Below are positions 44,270-53,131 of a stretch of 64,000 bases of DNA, one piece after another. Both the position numbers and the translations under genes were made by a program. The notes under the pieces were generated by a model. It was not told where the DNA came from, ran no database searches, and saw nothing but the letters and a program-made list of their open reading frames with translations. Every line of letters starts with the position of its first letter. The first letter of the stretch is position 1. The stretch is from Candidatus Altimarinota bacterium (GTDB lineage Bacteria; Patescibacteriota; Gracilibacteria; JAUYGZ01): assembly GCA_029233985.1 (NCBI GenBank), contig JARGOK010000001.1, forward strand, positions 557,096 to 621,095, given 5' to 3'.

Positions 44270-45253
44270 ATGAATACTCAAGATGCTGCAGATCGATTAC
44301 AAAAAGGTGAGCTTGTTGTCTTTCCTACCGAAACCGTTTATGGGATCGGAGCTCTTGCTTCGAACGATGATGCTGTTCAGAAAATATTTGAAGTAAAAGG
44401 CAGGCCGCAAGAGAATCCTCTTATTTTGCATATTGCAGATCGCAGCCAACTAGATGAACTAGTAAAAGAGATTCCTGGTGGAGCTGTAAAACTGATGGAT
44501 GCCTTTTGGCCTGGCCCTCTAACTATCTGCTTTCAGAAATCTGACCAGGTATCTGATCTCGTCACCGCTGGACTTTCAAGTGTTTGCTTGCGCAATCCTG
44601 ACCACCCCCTAACTCACGATCTCCTTTCTCGAGTTGGTTCGGCGGTCGCTGCTCCGAGTGCAAATATAAGTGGGCGTCCGAGTACAACGACTTTTGGACA
44701 CGCCACCGCACAGCTAAAAGAAAAAGGGGTTCATATAATAGACGGAGGAAACACGGTGCTTGGACTAGAAAGCACAGTCGTGGACTGTACTAGAACTGAT
44801 ATTCGAATTCTCCGACCGGGTGTTGTGAGTAAAGATCAGCTTGAGAAATGCTTAGGCTTTGAAGTCAATGAAGAACATATAGAAAAGATTACAAGTCCTG
44901 GTCAACTCTTGGAACATTATGCTCCACAAGGAAAACTCCACGTCATTATTGGAGATGCAACTCAACGAAGGGAATGGATATCAAAACATGCTACAAGTCA
45001 GGCAACCCTTGGTGTCGTCGGAACACACCTCGAAGGACAGAGTATTTCACCTTATCAAGTCTTATGTGAGAAAGAAGACAACCTGAAAATTTACGCACAA
45101 AACCTTTACCAATTCTTAAATTGGTGTGATGAGACCAATGCTACAGATATTATCTTGGAACTTCCTGCACTCAGGGAACACCAACTCTATTCGGCCCTTC
45201 TAAACCGCCTCAATAAAGCTTCGCAAGGGAATATTTTGAACCTTGACCAGTAA
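44270..45253 (+). CDS. L-threonylcarbamoyladenylate synthase (Sua5-type)
   Basis: I use ATG 44270 (MNTQDAADRLQKGELVVFPTE); the open frame extends to 44117 but that part overlaps mscS. The 327-residue product has the TsaC/YrdC core (ETVYGIGALASNDDAVQKIF, KGRPQENPLILHI, PSANISGRPSTT, GLESTVVDC) and the extra C-terminal Sua5 domain (SPGQLLEHYAPQ onward). It makes the precursor of the t6A37 modification of ANN-reading tRNAs from threonine, bicarbonate and ATP. Confidence 0.93.
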   Translation: MNTQDAADRLQKGELVVFPTETVYGIGALASNDDAVQKIFEVKGRPQENPLILHIADRSQLDELVKEIPGGAVKLMDAFWPGPLTICFQKSDQVSDLVTAGLSSVCLRNPDHPLTHDLLSRVGSAVAAPSANISGRPSTTTFGHATAQLKEKGVHIIDGGNTVLGLESTVVDCTRTDIRILRPGVVSKDQLEKCLGFEVNEEHIEKITSPGQLLEHYAPQGKLHVIIGDATQRREWISKHATSQATLGVVGTHLEGQSISPYQVLCEKEDNLKIYAQNLYQFLNWCDETNATDIILELPALREHQLYSALLNRLNKASQGNILNLDQ

Positions 45254-45278
45254 TAAAGCTGTGGTTTTGACTACTCAA

Positions 45279-45313
45279 CAACAATTGTTGGAACCACTGA
45301 GATCAGGTATACT
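45279..45313 (+). promoter_or_regulatory. Promoter of dsbA with palindrome over the -35 box
   Basis: TTGTTG (45285-45290) and TATACT (45308-45313) are spaced by 17 bp, 26 bp before ATG 45340. The perfect 12-bp palindrome CAACAATTGTTG (45279-45290) covers the -35 box and may be an operator. Confidence 0.6.
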
Positions 45314-45339
45314 TTTTGTTGTACATCTTAACTTTTTTT

Positions 45340-46152
45340 ATGAGCGAACATCCAGAATCATCATCTCATCCATCTAACAATGGGCTTATAATGGCTATTG
45401 TCTTTGCCTCACTAGTTATCGGTGCCTCTGTTAGCTTCTTGGCTTTTCAGATGTATCAACAAAACAGTGTCCAAGCAAACCTCCTCGATTCAAAAGGAGA
45501 CATTGATATTGAAAAACTCATAGCTGAACTTGACTTAGAAAATAATGGAGCTCCTCCATCAGCCCCTACTCCTCCAGCTGCACCAGAAATAACTGCCTCT
45601 GAAGAAGCTATTGTTGGAGATGACCCTTTCATGGGAAGCAATAACGCACCTGTTACGATTGTAGAATTTTCTGACTACCAATGTCCATTCTGCCAGCGGC
45701 ACACCAACCAAACGCTTCCTTTGATCAAAGAAAATTATGTTGATACTGGAAAGGTAAAGTATGTATACAGAGACTTTCCACTTGGTTTTCATGCTGCTGC
45801 TGGACCAGCTGCAGAGGCAGCAAATTGTGCCAGAGAGCAAGGAGGTGACAAAGTGTACTTTGACATGCATACAATCATTTTTGATGCCCAAAACAAACTT
45901 GGATCTGCTGTTCTCTCAGAACTCTTTTCTGGATTTGCTTCAGGATTAGGTCTCGATGTCGCATCGTTTGACACCTGTTTTTCTTCTGGTAAATACAAGA
46001 GCGAGGTAGAGAATGATTATGCAGAAGGTTCACAATTTGGTGTGAGCGGTACTCCTGGATTTGTCTTGATAGGAGCGGACGGATCAAAAAAAGTGATTTC
46101 AGGTGCGCAACCTTATTCTGTCTTCAAAAATGAAATAGATGCTGCCCTTTAA
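45340..46152 (+). CDS. DsbA-family thiol-disulfide oxidoreductase, membrane-anchored
   Basis: I use ATG 45340; the open frame begins at a TTG at 45316. The 270-residue product has one N-terminal helix (about residues 17-40), an acidic/Pro-rich linker, and a thioredoxin-like domain with SDYQCPFCQRHTNQ (active CPFC, Cys115 and Cys118), then YRDFPLGFH and cis-Pro region GVSGTPGFVLIG. It forms disulfides in exported proteins. The four-helix CxxC protein 4 bp downstream is a likely partner. Such anchored DsbA forms are common in Patescibacteria and Actinobacteria. Confidence 0.93.
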   Translation: MSEHPESSSHPSNNGLIMAIVFASLVIGASVSFLAFQMYQQNSVQANLLDSKGDIDIEKLIAELDLENNGAPPSAPTPPAAPEITASEEAIVGDDPFMGSNNAPVTIVEFSDYQCPFCQRHTNQTLPLIKENYVDTGKVKYVYRDFPLGFHAAAGPAAEAANCAREQGGDKVYFDMHTIIFDAQNKLGSAVLSELFSGFASGLGLDVASFDTCFSSGKYKSEVENDYAEGSQFGVSGTPGFVLIGADGSKKVISGAQPYSVFKNEIDAAL

Positions 46153-46156
46153 AACT

Positions 46157-46645
46157 ATGAACAAGAACCTCTTCTCACAACCGATTCTTACTCAACTCAA
46201 AAACCCAGCCTTGCTCATTGCAGCGCTGGGTTTTGCAGTGTTGTTTTTTGATCTTCAACTATGGATGATGTGGAACCTTCCAGGATATGAAAGTGAGATG
46301 TGTGTGATGGGTGCAGGACTGAAACCTGATAATATCATCTACGCCATCGTGATGAGTCTTCTTTTTGGTATGTTTCTTATGGGGTTTTACACTACTCTCA
46401 AAGTAAAACAGGCCTCTCTTGGTGGCTTGTCTCTATCTACCGCTGCAATGGCTCTTGGAACGCTTACCGTTATTTGTGCGTCCTGCACCTTTCAAGCCAT
46501 TAGTATTTTTGGATTTGTGATAGGTGTTCACTTCCTGACTGATCTCAATATTTGGTTTAAACTGATCTCGTTCATGATGATGCTGCTCGGGATCTATCAA
46601 GTAAACAAACAGCTCAAAGGAGAATGTTCGAGCTGTGTAAAATAA
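46157..46645 (+). CDS. Four-helix membrane protein with CxxC motifs (possible DsbA partner)
   Basis: I use ATG 46157 (MNKNLFSQ); an earlier ATG at 46139 overlaps dsbA. The 162-residue product has four helices. Cysteines occur in MCVMG (near residue 48, outside loop), CASC (Cys107, Cys110, in helix three) and CSSC (157-160, C-terminus). The layout resembles VKOR, which re-oxidises DsbA and has a helical CxxC plus loop Cys, but the VKOR core motif is not recognised, so I do not call it VKOR. Context (4 bp after dsbA) supports a redox role. Confidence 0.6.
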   Translation: MNKNLFSQPILTQLKNPALLIAALGFAVLFFDLQLWMMWNLPGYESEMCVMGAGLKPDNIIYAIVMSLLFGMFLMGFYTTLKVKQASLGGLSLSTAAMALGTLTVICASCTFQAISIFGFVIGVHFLTDLNIWFKLISFMMMLLGIYQVNKQLKGECSSCVK

Positions 46646-46665
46646 CCCCACCTTTCATCATTATA

Positions 46666-47235
46666 TTATACCTGTGAAGGATTTGTTATCTTGAAACCTT
46701 CTCCTTTTTCTGTGACGACGTAATCAATCTTGATGCCGTTGAGTTTTTCATATTCTCGTTTGTCGAGAAGTATCGTAACTGTTTGATCGCCTGATTTTTT
46801 TTCAATGAGTTTGTCAAACTCTGATGCCTTTTCTTCGAAATCCATCGCATACCGATTTTTTTCTCCAACTTTTTTGGCCTTGATACGAAGAGGCCATCCA
46901 GCCTTCTTTTCACCTTCTGCTACAGTGATGACTTTCTCAGCTGCTTTTTTTGTGACCGTAGCTTTCATCTTCTCAGCATCAGGATGGATTTCTTTTGGCT
47001 CAGATTTCTTGTCTCCATAAACTTCGTCCCAACAATCATTCAGTTCTTCCAACATATCTCCCAACTGTTCTTGAGTGAACCCATGCCCCATCATCCCCTG
47101 CTCGAGAGTCTCGTACATGTTGACATGGCACCCAACACAATGGAGGCCGTAGCTCAGCATGATATCAGTCGCCTCTGGAAACATCCCGACGATTTCTCCA
47201 ATGATCATACCTGGTTTGATTGTTTTCTCTGCCAT
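46666..47235 (-). CDS. DUF1858-HesB/IscA-like fusion, last gene of the suf operon
   Basis: I use ATG 47235 (MAEKTIKPGMIIGEIVGMFP), 2 bp after sufU. Residues 1-75 match DUF1858, a hybrid-cluster-associated domain, with LHCVGCHVN (Cys33, Cys36) and Cys68. Residues about 90-189 match A-type Fe-S carriers (HesB/IscA): KATVTKKAAEKVITVAEG at the start, PLRIKAKKVGEKNRYAMDFE where GxSG usually binds, and LNGIKIDYVVTEKGEGFKIT at the end. All three IscA cysteines are missing in this half. The fused DUF1858 Cys pair may bind the cluster in their place. This is an inference from motif comparison. Confidence 0.75.
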   Translation of the reverse strand: MAEKTIKPGMIIGEIVGMFPEATDIMLSYGLHCVGCHVNMYETLEQGMMGHGFTQEQLGDMLEELNDCWDEVYGDKKSEPKEIHPDAEKMKATVTKKAAEKVITVAEGEKKAGWPLRIKAKKVGEKNRYAMDFEEKASEFDKLIEKKSGDQTVTILLDKREYEKLNGIKIDYVVTEKGEGFKITNPSQV

Positions 47236-47237
47236 GG

Positions 47238-47606
47238 CTATTTGCGATAAGAAATAATTGCTTCGTGTATGGACTCTAATCCGAGAAGTGCACATTTGAG
47301 ACGAACTGGACCGAGCTCTATGCCGAGCATATCGATAACTTCTTCTTTCTTCATTCCCATAACTCCAGCAAGACCCTCCCCTTTTATGTTTTCAGTCAAC
47401 ATAGAGACGGCAGCTTGGCTGATGGCACACCCTACTCCTCGGTGTCGGACATCTTTAATTTTATCATCCTCGACAATCAGGTCCACTGTAATGTCATCTC
47501 CACAGAGCGGATTGTAAGCCCGATGCGTAATAGTAGCGTCTTTTAATTTTCCATGATTGAGTGGATTTTTGTAGAGATCGATGATGTTTTCCATGTAGAT
47601 ACTCAT
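47238..47606 (-). CDS. sufU: Fe-S scaffold SufU
   Basis: The 122-residue protein has the SufU/IscU signature: YNPLCGDDITVDL (Cys35 and Asp37), GVGCAISQAAVSML (Cys60) and VRLKCALLG (Cys105), with the three conserved cysteines. In SUF systems of Gram-positive and related bacteria SufU shuttles sulfur from SufS. It overlaps sufS by 4 bp (ATGA). Start at 47606, or MENIIDLY 12 bases later. Confidence 0.95.
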   Translation of the reverse strand: MSIYMENIIDLYKNPLNHGKLKDATITHRAYNPLCGDDITVDLIVEDDKIKDVRHRGVGCAISQAAVSMLTENIKGEGLAGVMGMKKEEVIDMLGIELGPVRLKCALLGLESIHEAIISYRK

Positions 47607-48844
47607 TCTTCATCTAGTTTAAAAATTTTTTTAGCTTCCTCTATTGATTTAATCATCCGATCAATTTCTTCTTGAGTATTGTATATATACAAACTTACTC
47701 TGGCAGTAGCTGGCACCTTTAGACGATCCATAAGTGGCTGTGCACAATGATGCCCTGCTCGGATGCACACTCCTCTTTCGGAAAGGATTGAGGCAAGGTC
47801 ATGGGGATGAATACCTTGGAGAGAAAAACTATAGGTAGCTCCTCTTTCATTCATTTCCTGAGGACCAAACAGCTTGAGACCCTTTACACTCTTGAGTTTG
47901 CTAAGCGCATATTCTCCGAGTTTTTTTTCATAATTGTGTATTGTTTCCATTTCAATTTTTTCTAAGTACTCAACAGCAGCACCCAATCCTATTGCACCAG
48001 CAATGTTTGGAGTACCAGCTTCAAATTTGTACGGAAGAATATTCCAAGTGCTTTCTTTGCAAGTTACAGACCGGATCATATCTCCTCCCCCCATAAAGGG
48101 TGGCATATTTTCGAGAAGATTTTTTTTTCCATACAAAACACCAATCCCGGTAGGTCCTAACATCTTGTGACCAGTGATGACAAGGAAGTCCGCATCAAGA
48201 TCCTGAACATCGACTTTCATATGCGGCACTGACTGACAAGCATCGGCCATGAAAAGTGATCCATTTTGATGAGCAATACCTGCCATTTCTTTTATGGGGT
48301 TTACTGTTCCCAAAACATTCGACTGGTGAACTAAGGAAACAATTTTTACATTTTTTTTCTGAAGAACTGATTGATAGTGTTCTAGGTCTATTCTTCCTTC
48401 ATCAGTCAGATCGAGGAAGACGATTTCAAATTCTTTATCTTTTTGCAGAAGCTGCCAAGGAACAATATTGCTGTGGTGTTCCATCATCGATAGTAAAACG
48501 ACGTCTCCTTTTGAAAGATTTTCTCTCCCCCATGTCTGAGCTACAAGGTTTATCGCCTCAGTTCCGTTCCTAGTGAAAATAACTTCTTCTGGTAATTCTG
48601 CATTGATGAAGTGTTGGATTTTCCCTCTGGCTTCATCCATCTTGGCGGTTGCTTTTTCACTGAGGTGATAGACGGCTCGGTGGACGTTGGCATTGTATTC
48701 ATTGTAGTACTCATCCATGGCAGTTGTGACTTGTGTGGGTGTGAGACTTGTATTGGTACTGTCGAGATAGGACAAAGGATAGTCTCCAGCCTGCTGAGAA
48801 AGAATGGGGAAATCTGATCTGATCTGTGAAATATCAATACTCAT
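47603..48844 (-). CDS. sufS: Cysteine desulfurase SufS
   Basis: The 413-residue PLP enzyme has the class-V aminotransferase pattern: SYLDSTNTSLTPTQV, SMMEHHSNIVPWQLL, VHQSNVLGTVNPIKE, DACQSVPHMKVD, VITGHKMLGPTGIGVLYGKK with the PLP Lys, and RAGHHCAQPLM with the sulfur-accepting Cys near residue 372. It releases sulfur from cysteine for Fe-S assembly. It overlaps sufD and sufU by 4 bp each, which indicates coupled translation. Confidence 0.96.
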   Translation of the reverse strand: MSIDISQIRSDFPILSQQAGDYPLSYLDSTNTSLTPTQVTTAMDEYYNEYNANVHRAVYHLSEKATAKMDEARGKIQHFINAELPEEVIFTRNGTEAINLVAQTWGRENLSKGDVVLLSMMEHHSNIVPWQLLQKDKEFEIVFLDLTDEGRIDLEHYQSVLQKKNVKIVSLVHQSNVLGTVNPIKEMAGIAHQNGSLFMADACQSVPHMKVDVQDLDADFLVITGHKMLGPTGIGVLYGKKNLLENMPPFMGGGDMIRSVTCKESTWNILPYKFEAGTPNIAGAIGLGAAVEYLEKIEMETIHNYEKKLGEYALSKLKSVKGLKLFGPQEMNERGATYSFSLQGIHPHDLASILSERGVCIRAGHHCAQPLMDRLKVPATARVSLYIYNTQEEIDRMIKSIEEAKKIFKLDEE

Positions 48845-50133
48845 GATGAAGCGAAGAGTTTAGATTCTAAAGCTTCCTTTACGGATTCATAAAAACAATG
48901 GTTTGGAATCTCTGAAAGAAGGTCTTCGAAAAACCCTTGGACCATAAGAGTCTTCGCTTCCTTTTCAGAAAGCCCTCGAGTCATGAGATAAAAAAGTTTT
49001 TCTTCGTCAGCTTGAGATACAGAAGCTGAATGAGATACGAGAACATCATCGGTATTAATATCGAGAGCAGGGAGAGCATCGCAACGGGCTTTTTCACTCA
49101 GCAGAAGAGTGTGTTCTTCCAAACGAGAATGTGATTTGTTTGCGATTGGTTGAACTGAAATGAGTCCATCGAGATCCGAGTAAGATTCATCCTTTAAAAT
49201 ACCACGGTATTTCATCATTCCTTCTGTAGCAGGTGCGGCATGATTGATCTCTGCAATAATTTTAAATCGTTCCCGATCTCCTCCGACGAAAATCCCGTTG
49301 TGTTCGATAGAAGCTCCTTCTTCAATAGCATCTCCTGTGATCGACATTCTTCCTCCTCGTGACCCCAATAGAGCAAAAAGAGCCTTGAGATGAGCATACT
49401 TTTTTACAGTGAAGCGCCTGGTGCTGAGATCATAAACCTGATTCCCCCACTGTTGGGTTGAAAAATATTTACACGAACTCTGTTCTTCGAGAAATACTTC
49501 GGTAGTCATTGCGCAAAAACTTGCTTCAGATTTTTCACTCTCTGATTCTTGGATTTCTTCGAGAACAAGTGATGAGCTCTTATCGGCAATGATAACATTT
49601 CGGAATAAGAGGTCAGCATGATCTGATTGGATAATCTGCACTTGGAAAGGTTTTTCGACAATGAGCCCCTTTGGGATAAAAAGAAAATACCCGTTTTCCC
49701 AAAGAGCCTTGTGCATAAAAGTCAGCTTGTCTTCATGTCCCCACTTGGAATCGATGAGACACCTATCTATGAGATCGGCTCTTTCGAGAATGGCTGTTTG
49801 CATATCACAGAAAATCACTCCTTTGTATGCGAGCTCAGGATCAAGAGAAATTCTCCAAACTTTTCCATTTTTAAAAGTAATCTTCCCTGCATATCCCTTG
49901 GGTGGTTTCTTTTCAATCTTGAGCTCATCAATCTTTCCAGATGGAAACTCCAACTGAAACTGAGTCAGATCAATTTCAAGTGTTTTACTTTTCTTCCAGC
50001 TTATTTGAGGAGCATCTTCAAAAGCTTTCCAAGACTGCTCTCGTTGTTGACGCATCCATCTAGGTTCGTGCGTGAGAAGCCCTCTATCTTTGATAACCTC
50101 TTCGTTGATGTCGTGAATTTTTATCATTTGCAT
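48841..50133 (-). CDS. sufD: Fe-S assembly protein SufD
   Basis: The 430-residue protein has a helical N-terminus (residues 1-130) and the SufBD beta-helix core (residues about 140-400) with HNGIFVGGDRERFKI, RGILKDESYSDLDGLISVQP, HTLLLSEKARCDALPALDIN and DVLVSHSASVSQADEEKLFY, the last being the SufD/B end motif. It partners SufB and SufC in a SufBC2D scaffold. It follows sufB by 7 bp. Confidence 0.93.
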   Translation of the reverse strand: MQMIKIHDINEEVIKDRGLLTHEPRWMRQQREQSWKAFEDAPQISWKKSKTLEIDLTQFQLEFPSGKIDELKIEKKPPKGYAGKITFKNGKVWRISLDPELAYKGVIFCDMQTAILERADLIDRCLIDSKWGHEDKLTFMHKALWENGYFLFIPKGLIVEKPFQVQIIQSDHADLLFRNVIIADKSSSLVLEEIQESESEKSEASFCAMTTEVFLEEQSSCKYFSTQQWGNQVYDLSTRRFTVKKYAHLKALFALLGSRGGRMSITGDAIEEGASIEHNGIFVGGDRERFKIIAEINHAAPATEGMMKYRGILKDESYSDLDGLISVQPIANKSHSRLEEHTLLLSEKARCDALPALDINTDDVLVSHSASVSQADEEKLFYLMTRGLSEKEAKTLMVQGFFEDLLSEIPNHCFYESVKEALESKLFASS

Positions 50134-50140
50134 AGTAATA

Positions 50141-51583
50141 TTAAGCTCCTTCCATCTCTAATTCAATTAACCTGTTGAGCTCCACTGCATACTCCAGAGG
50201 CAACTCCTTCACAATCGGTTCAATGAACCCTTGAACAATCATCGCAATTGCTTCTTCTTCTGATAGTCCTCTGCTCATGGTGTAAAATAGTTCTTCTTCA
50301 CCGATAGATCCTACTTTTGCTTCATGTGAAACTTCTGCAGAATCCTCATGAATTTCCATGACTGGGTCTGCACATGAGATGGATGATCGATCTAAGATAA
50401 GATTGTCACAGTTGACTGAAGCTTGAGACCCGGAGGCATTGGGAAGTATTCTGAGAAGTCCTCGGTAGTTGGATGTCCCCCCGTCTTTACTGAGCCCCTT
50501 GGAAAGGACATTAGACTTTGTCTCTTTTCCCACATGTATAACTTTTGCACCCGTGTCTTGGAACTGTCCATCTCCAGCAAAAGCCACCGAAAGATGGTCA
50601 GCACGAGACCGATCTCCTTTGAGAATAGTACAGGGATAGAGCATGGTCACACCTGAACCAAGATTCCCACCTACCCATTCCATAATCCCATCGTCTTCTA
50701 CAATGGCTCTTTTAGTATTGAGATTGTAGGTATTTTTGCTCCAATTTTCGACGGATGAATATCTGAAGCGGGCTCCTTTCTTGACGAAGACCTCAACACA
50801 TCCAGCGTGAAGAGAACTCATGCCGTACTGCGGAGCAGAACACCCTTCGATATAATGAGCCTGCGCTCCTTCTTCGATAATAATAAGCGTGTGTTCGAAC
50901 TGTCCTCCACGAGAAGCATTCATTCGAAAGTAGGCTTGAAGTGGCGCCGTCACGTCGACATCTTTTGGAATGTACAAGAAGGTTCCCCCACTCCAGACAG
51001 CTGCGTGAAGAGCTGCGAACTTGTGGTCTTTGATCGGGACGCACTTGTTCATAAAGTATTCTTTCACCAACTCTGGATGCTCTTGGATAGCAACATCCAT
51101 GTCTTCGAAGATTACTCCTTTTGAAGTCCATTCTTCTTTTAATTTGTGATACACATTTTCAGATTCGTACTGAGCTCCTACACCCGCAAGAACAGCACGC
51201 TCTGCTTCTGGTATTCCGAGTTTTTCAAAGGTGGTCTTTACATCTTCTGGGACATCTTCCCAAGTCTTAGCATTTCCTTCTTCGTCAGCTCTTCGGTAAT
51301 AACAAATCTCATCTAGATTGAGTTTTTTAAGTGATGGGCCAAAGTTTGGCATGTGTAACTCTTGAAACGCCTTCAACCCATCGAGCCTTTTTTTTAGCAT
51401 CCATTCTGGCTCATTTTTTTCAGAAGAGATCCACCGAACCAGTTTTTCATTTATTCCATAATTGACGTCTCCAACTGAACGCTCTTCATTTTTGTCATCA
51501 AAACGTGAACGGTCGATGTCTTGGAAAGCCTTGATGGGCTTTGTTGTAATGATGTCTGATGCTGTACCTGCGGTAGTAGACAT
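50141..51583 (-). CDS. sufB: Fe-S assembly protein SufB
   Basis: The 480-residue protein is the SufB subunit: KNEPEWMLKKRLDGLKAFQ, AGVGAQYESENVYHKLKEEW, YIPKDVDVTAPLQAYFRMN, IIEEGAQAHYIEGCSAPQYG, AVVENWSKNTYNLNTKRA-type region, and EVSHEAKVGSIGEEELFYTMSRG near the end. SufB carries the scaffold cysteines and assembles the cluster with SufC and SufD. It is separated from sufC by 128 bp, the largest gap in the operon. Confidence 0.96.
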   Translation of the reverse strand: MSTTAGTASDIITTKPIKAFQDIDRSRFDDKNEERSVGDVNYGINEKLVRWISSEKNEPEWMLKKRLDGLKAFQELHMPNFGPSLKKLNLDEICYYRRADEEGNAKTWEDVPEDVKTTFEKLGIPEAERAVLAGVGAQYESENVYHKLKEEWTSKGVIFEDMDVAIQEHPELVKEYFMNKCVPIKDHKFAALHAAVWSGGTFLYIPKDVDVTAPLQAYFRMNASRGGQFEHTLIIIEEGAQAHYIEGCSAPQYGMSSLHAGCVEVFVKKGARFRYSSVENWSKNTYNLNTKRAIVEDDGIMEWVGGNLGSGVTMLYPCTILKGDRSRADHLSVAFAGDGQFQDTGAKVIHVGKETKSNVLSKGLSKDGGTSNYRGLLRILPNASGSQASVNCDNLILDRSSISCADPVMEIHEDSAEVSHEAKVGSIGEEELFYTMSRGLSEEEAIAMIVQGFIEPIVKELPLEYAVELNRLIELEMEGA

Positions 51584-51711
51584 GAGGAGGGGCTAAGAAA
51601 GAAAAGGATTACTAGGATTGCAAGGATATGTAGGATGGAGTGGATAATTGATGGCCTTATGGAACCCATTCAGAGATGTGGAGCCAGTAAATTACTGATG
51701 TCATTTGATCA

Positions 51712-52548
51712 TTAATCAATCATGGCAAACGGACTCGAAGGCTCTTCTGGTTCACTTTTTTCTTCTTCATTTTTTTCAACTACTTCTGTTGCCGGCTGCT
51801 CTACAACCTCAGTCACTCCAAATTTTTGAAAGCCATTTTGTTCAATTTCTTTCGCAAGCTCTGACCCACCAGTCTCTACAAGCTCTCCATCTTTGAGCAC
51901 AAATACAACGTCTGGCGTCAGGTATTCTAATATTTTGAAGTAATGAGTGATCAGAATAATTGCTTTGTCTGGAGTCTGAAGTTTTTTCACTCCTTCTGCT
52001 ACGATTTTTAGTGCATCAACATCGAGGCCAGAATCCGTTTCGTCCATGATGATTACTTTCGGGTCAAGAATCATCGCCTGGAGGATTTCCGCTTTCTTTT
52101 TTTCTCCGCCGGAAAACCCTTCATTTACATGTCTGTCGGCAAAGTATTCTGGAATACTGAGTGTTTCCATTTTATCCTTAAGTTTTTTTTTGAAATCAAA
52201 GACTCGAATCTCTTCACTTTTTACAGACTTGTATGCTGAACGGAGAAAATTTGAGAGAGACACTCCTGGAATTGTTTTGGGGTACTGAAATGAAAGAAAG
52301 AGTCCCTGCTTGGCTCGGTCGTCTGGACCTGCGGCAGTAATGTCTTCGCCACCAGCGAAGATCTGACCAGACTCTACCTTGTATTTGGGATGTCCCATCA
52401 CCGTCTTTGACAAGGTGCTTTTCCCAGATCCATTGGGCCCCATAAGGGCATAAATCTTTCCTGGCTCGATCTCGAGTGAGACATCCTTGAGGATATTCTT
52501 GTCTTCGATGGAAACTGTGAGATTTTTAATGTGGAGGAGAGGATCCAT
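51712..52548 (-). CDS. sufC: Fe-S assembly ATPase SufC
   Basis: The 278-residue ABC ATPase has Walker A GPNGSGKST near residue 37, the SufC-specific FLSFQYPKTIPGVS, signature GFSGGEKKKAE near 143 and DETDSGLDVDAL. It powers the SufBCD scaffold. The last 30 or so residues form an acidic tail (KNEEEKSEPEEPSSPFAMID) not usual for SufC. It lies 108 bp after the Rrf2 regulator. Confidence 0.96.
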   Translation of the reverse strand: MDPLLHIKNLTVSIEDKNILKDVSLEIEPGKIYALMGPNGSGKSTLSKTVMGHPKYKVESGQIFAGGEDITAAGPDDRAKQGLFLSFQYPKTIPGVSLSNFLRSAYKSVKSEEIRVFDFKKKLKDKMETLSIPEYFADRHVNEGFSGGEKKKAEILQAMILDPKVIIMDETDSGLDVDALKIVAEGVKKLQTPDKAIILITHYFKILEYLTPDVVFVLKDGELVETGGSELAKEIEQNGFQKFGVTEVVEQPATEVVEKNEEEKSEPEEPSSPFAMID

Positions 52549-52656
52549 GGGAGGTATTAGGTTTTAGGAATTAGGACTTCATTTTTGTAAAGGAGGGAAA
52601 CTGTAGGCTCCAGTCCGGGACATGGAACTAGTTGAAAAGACTCAGGACCAGGAAGG

Positions 52657-53055
52657 TCATCTAAAGTCTGCTAATGTCTTCTTTTCTAAATAACCCACCA
52701 TCATCTTCTGGAGGTCTCCCCAAAGATTTTTGGTAGGACAGGTTTTTTCACTGGCGCAGTGCTTTTCAGTTTTCTGACAATCAACAAATCGAGGATTTCC
52801 TTCAACAGCTTCAAAAACCTCTGAAAGAGTAATTTTAGCACAATCACGAGACAGCTGATACCCTCCGCCTACCCCTTCTCGAGAAGCTACTAGGCCAGCC
52901 TTTTTGAGCGGCATCATCACTTGGTGAAGATACCCTTCGGAGAGGTTTTTTTCTGTAGCAATGTCATGAATTGATCTGAATTCTTGTGATCCATTCATGG
53001 GGAGGCTAGCGAGAACCATGACTCCGTAGTCGACTTTTTTTGAGACTTGCAGCAT
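52657..53055 (-). CDS. Rrf2-family Fe-S regulator (IscR/SufR-like)
   Basis: The 132-residue protein has a winged helix (KVDYGVMVLASLPM, then EKNLSEGYLHQVMMPLKKAG, GGGYQLSRD) and three cysteines at 93, 100 and 106 (CX6CX5C), close to the cluster-binding spacing of IscR. It heads the suf operon and faces a perfect inverted repeat on its own promoter, so Fe-S-dependent autoregulation is likely. Assigning IscR or SufR would be too specific. Confidence 0.9.
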   Translation of the reverse strand: MLQVSKKVDYGVMVLASLPMNGSQEFRSIHDIATEKNLSEGYLHQVMMPLKKAGLVASREGVGGGYQLSRDCAKITLSEVFEAVEGNPRFVDCQKTEKHCASEKTCPTKNLWGDLQKMMVGYLEKKTLADFR

Positions 53056-53076
53056 CTGTATTGACGTGTGAAAAAC

Positions 53077-53125
53077 AACTATTAGTAAGACACTAATAGT
53101 TTACTATTTGGCTTGCAGAAGTCAA
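53077..53125 (-). promoter_or_regulatory. suf operon promoter with Rrf2-type operator
   Basis: On the minus strand, TTGACT (53125-53120) and TAAACT (53103-53098) are spaced by 16 bp. A perfect 10-bp inverted repeat, AACTATTAGT-AAGAC-ACTAATAGTT (53077-53101), overlaps the -10 box and the start point. It is the likely site for the Rrf2 regulator encoded next. Confidence 0.75.
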
Positions 53126-53131
53126 TACTTG

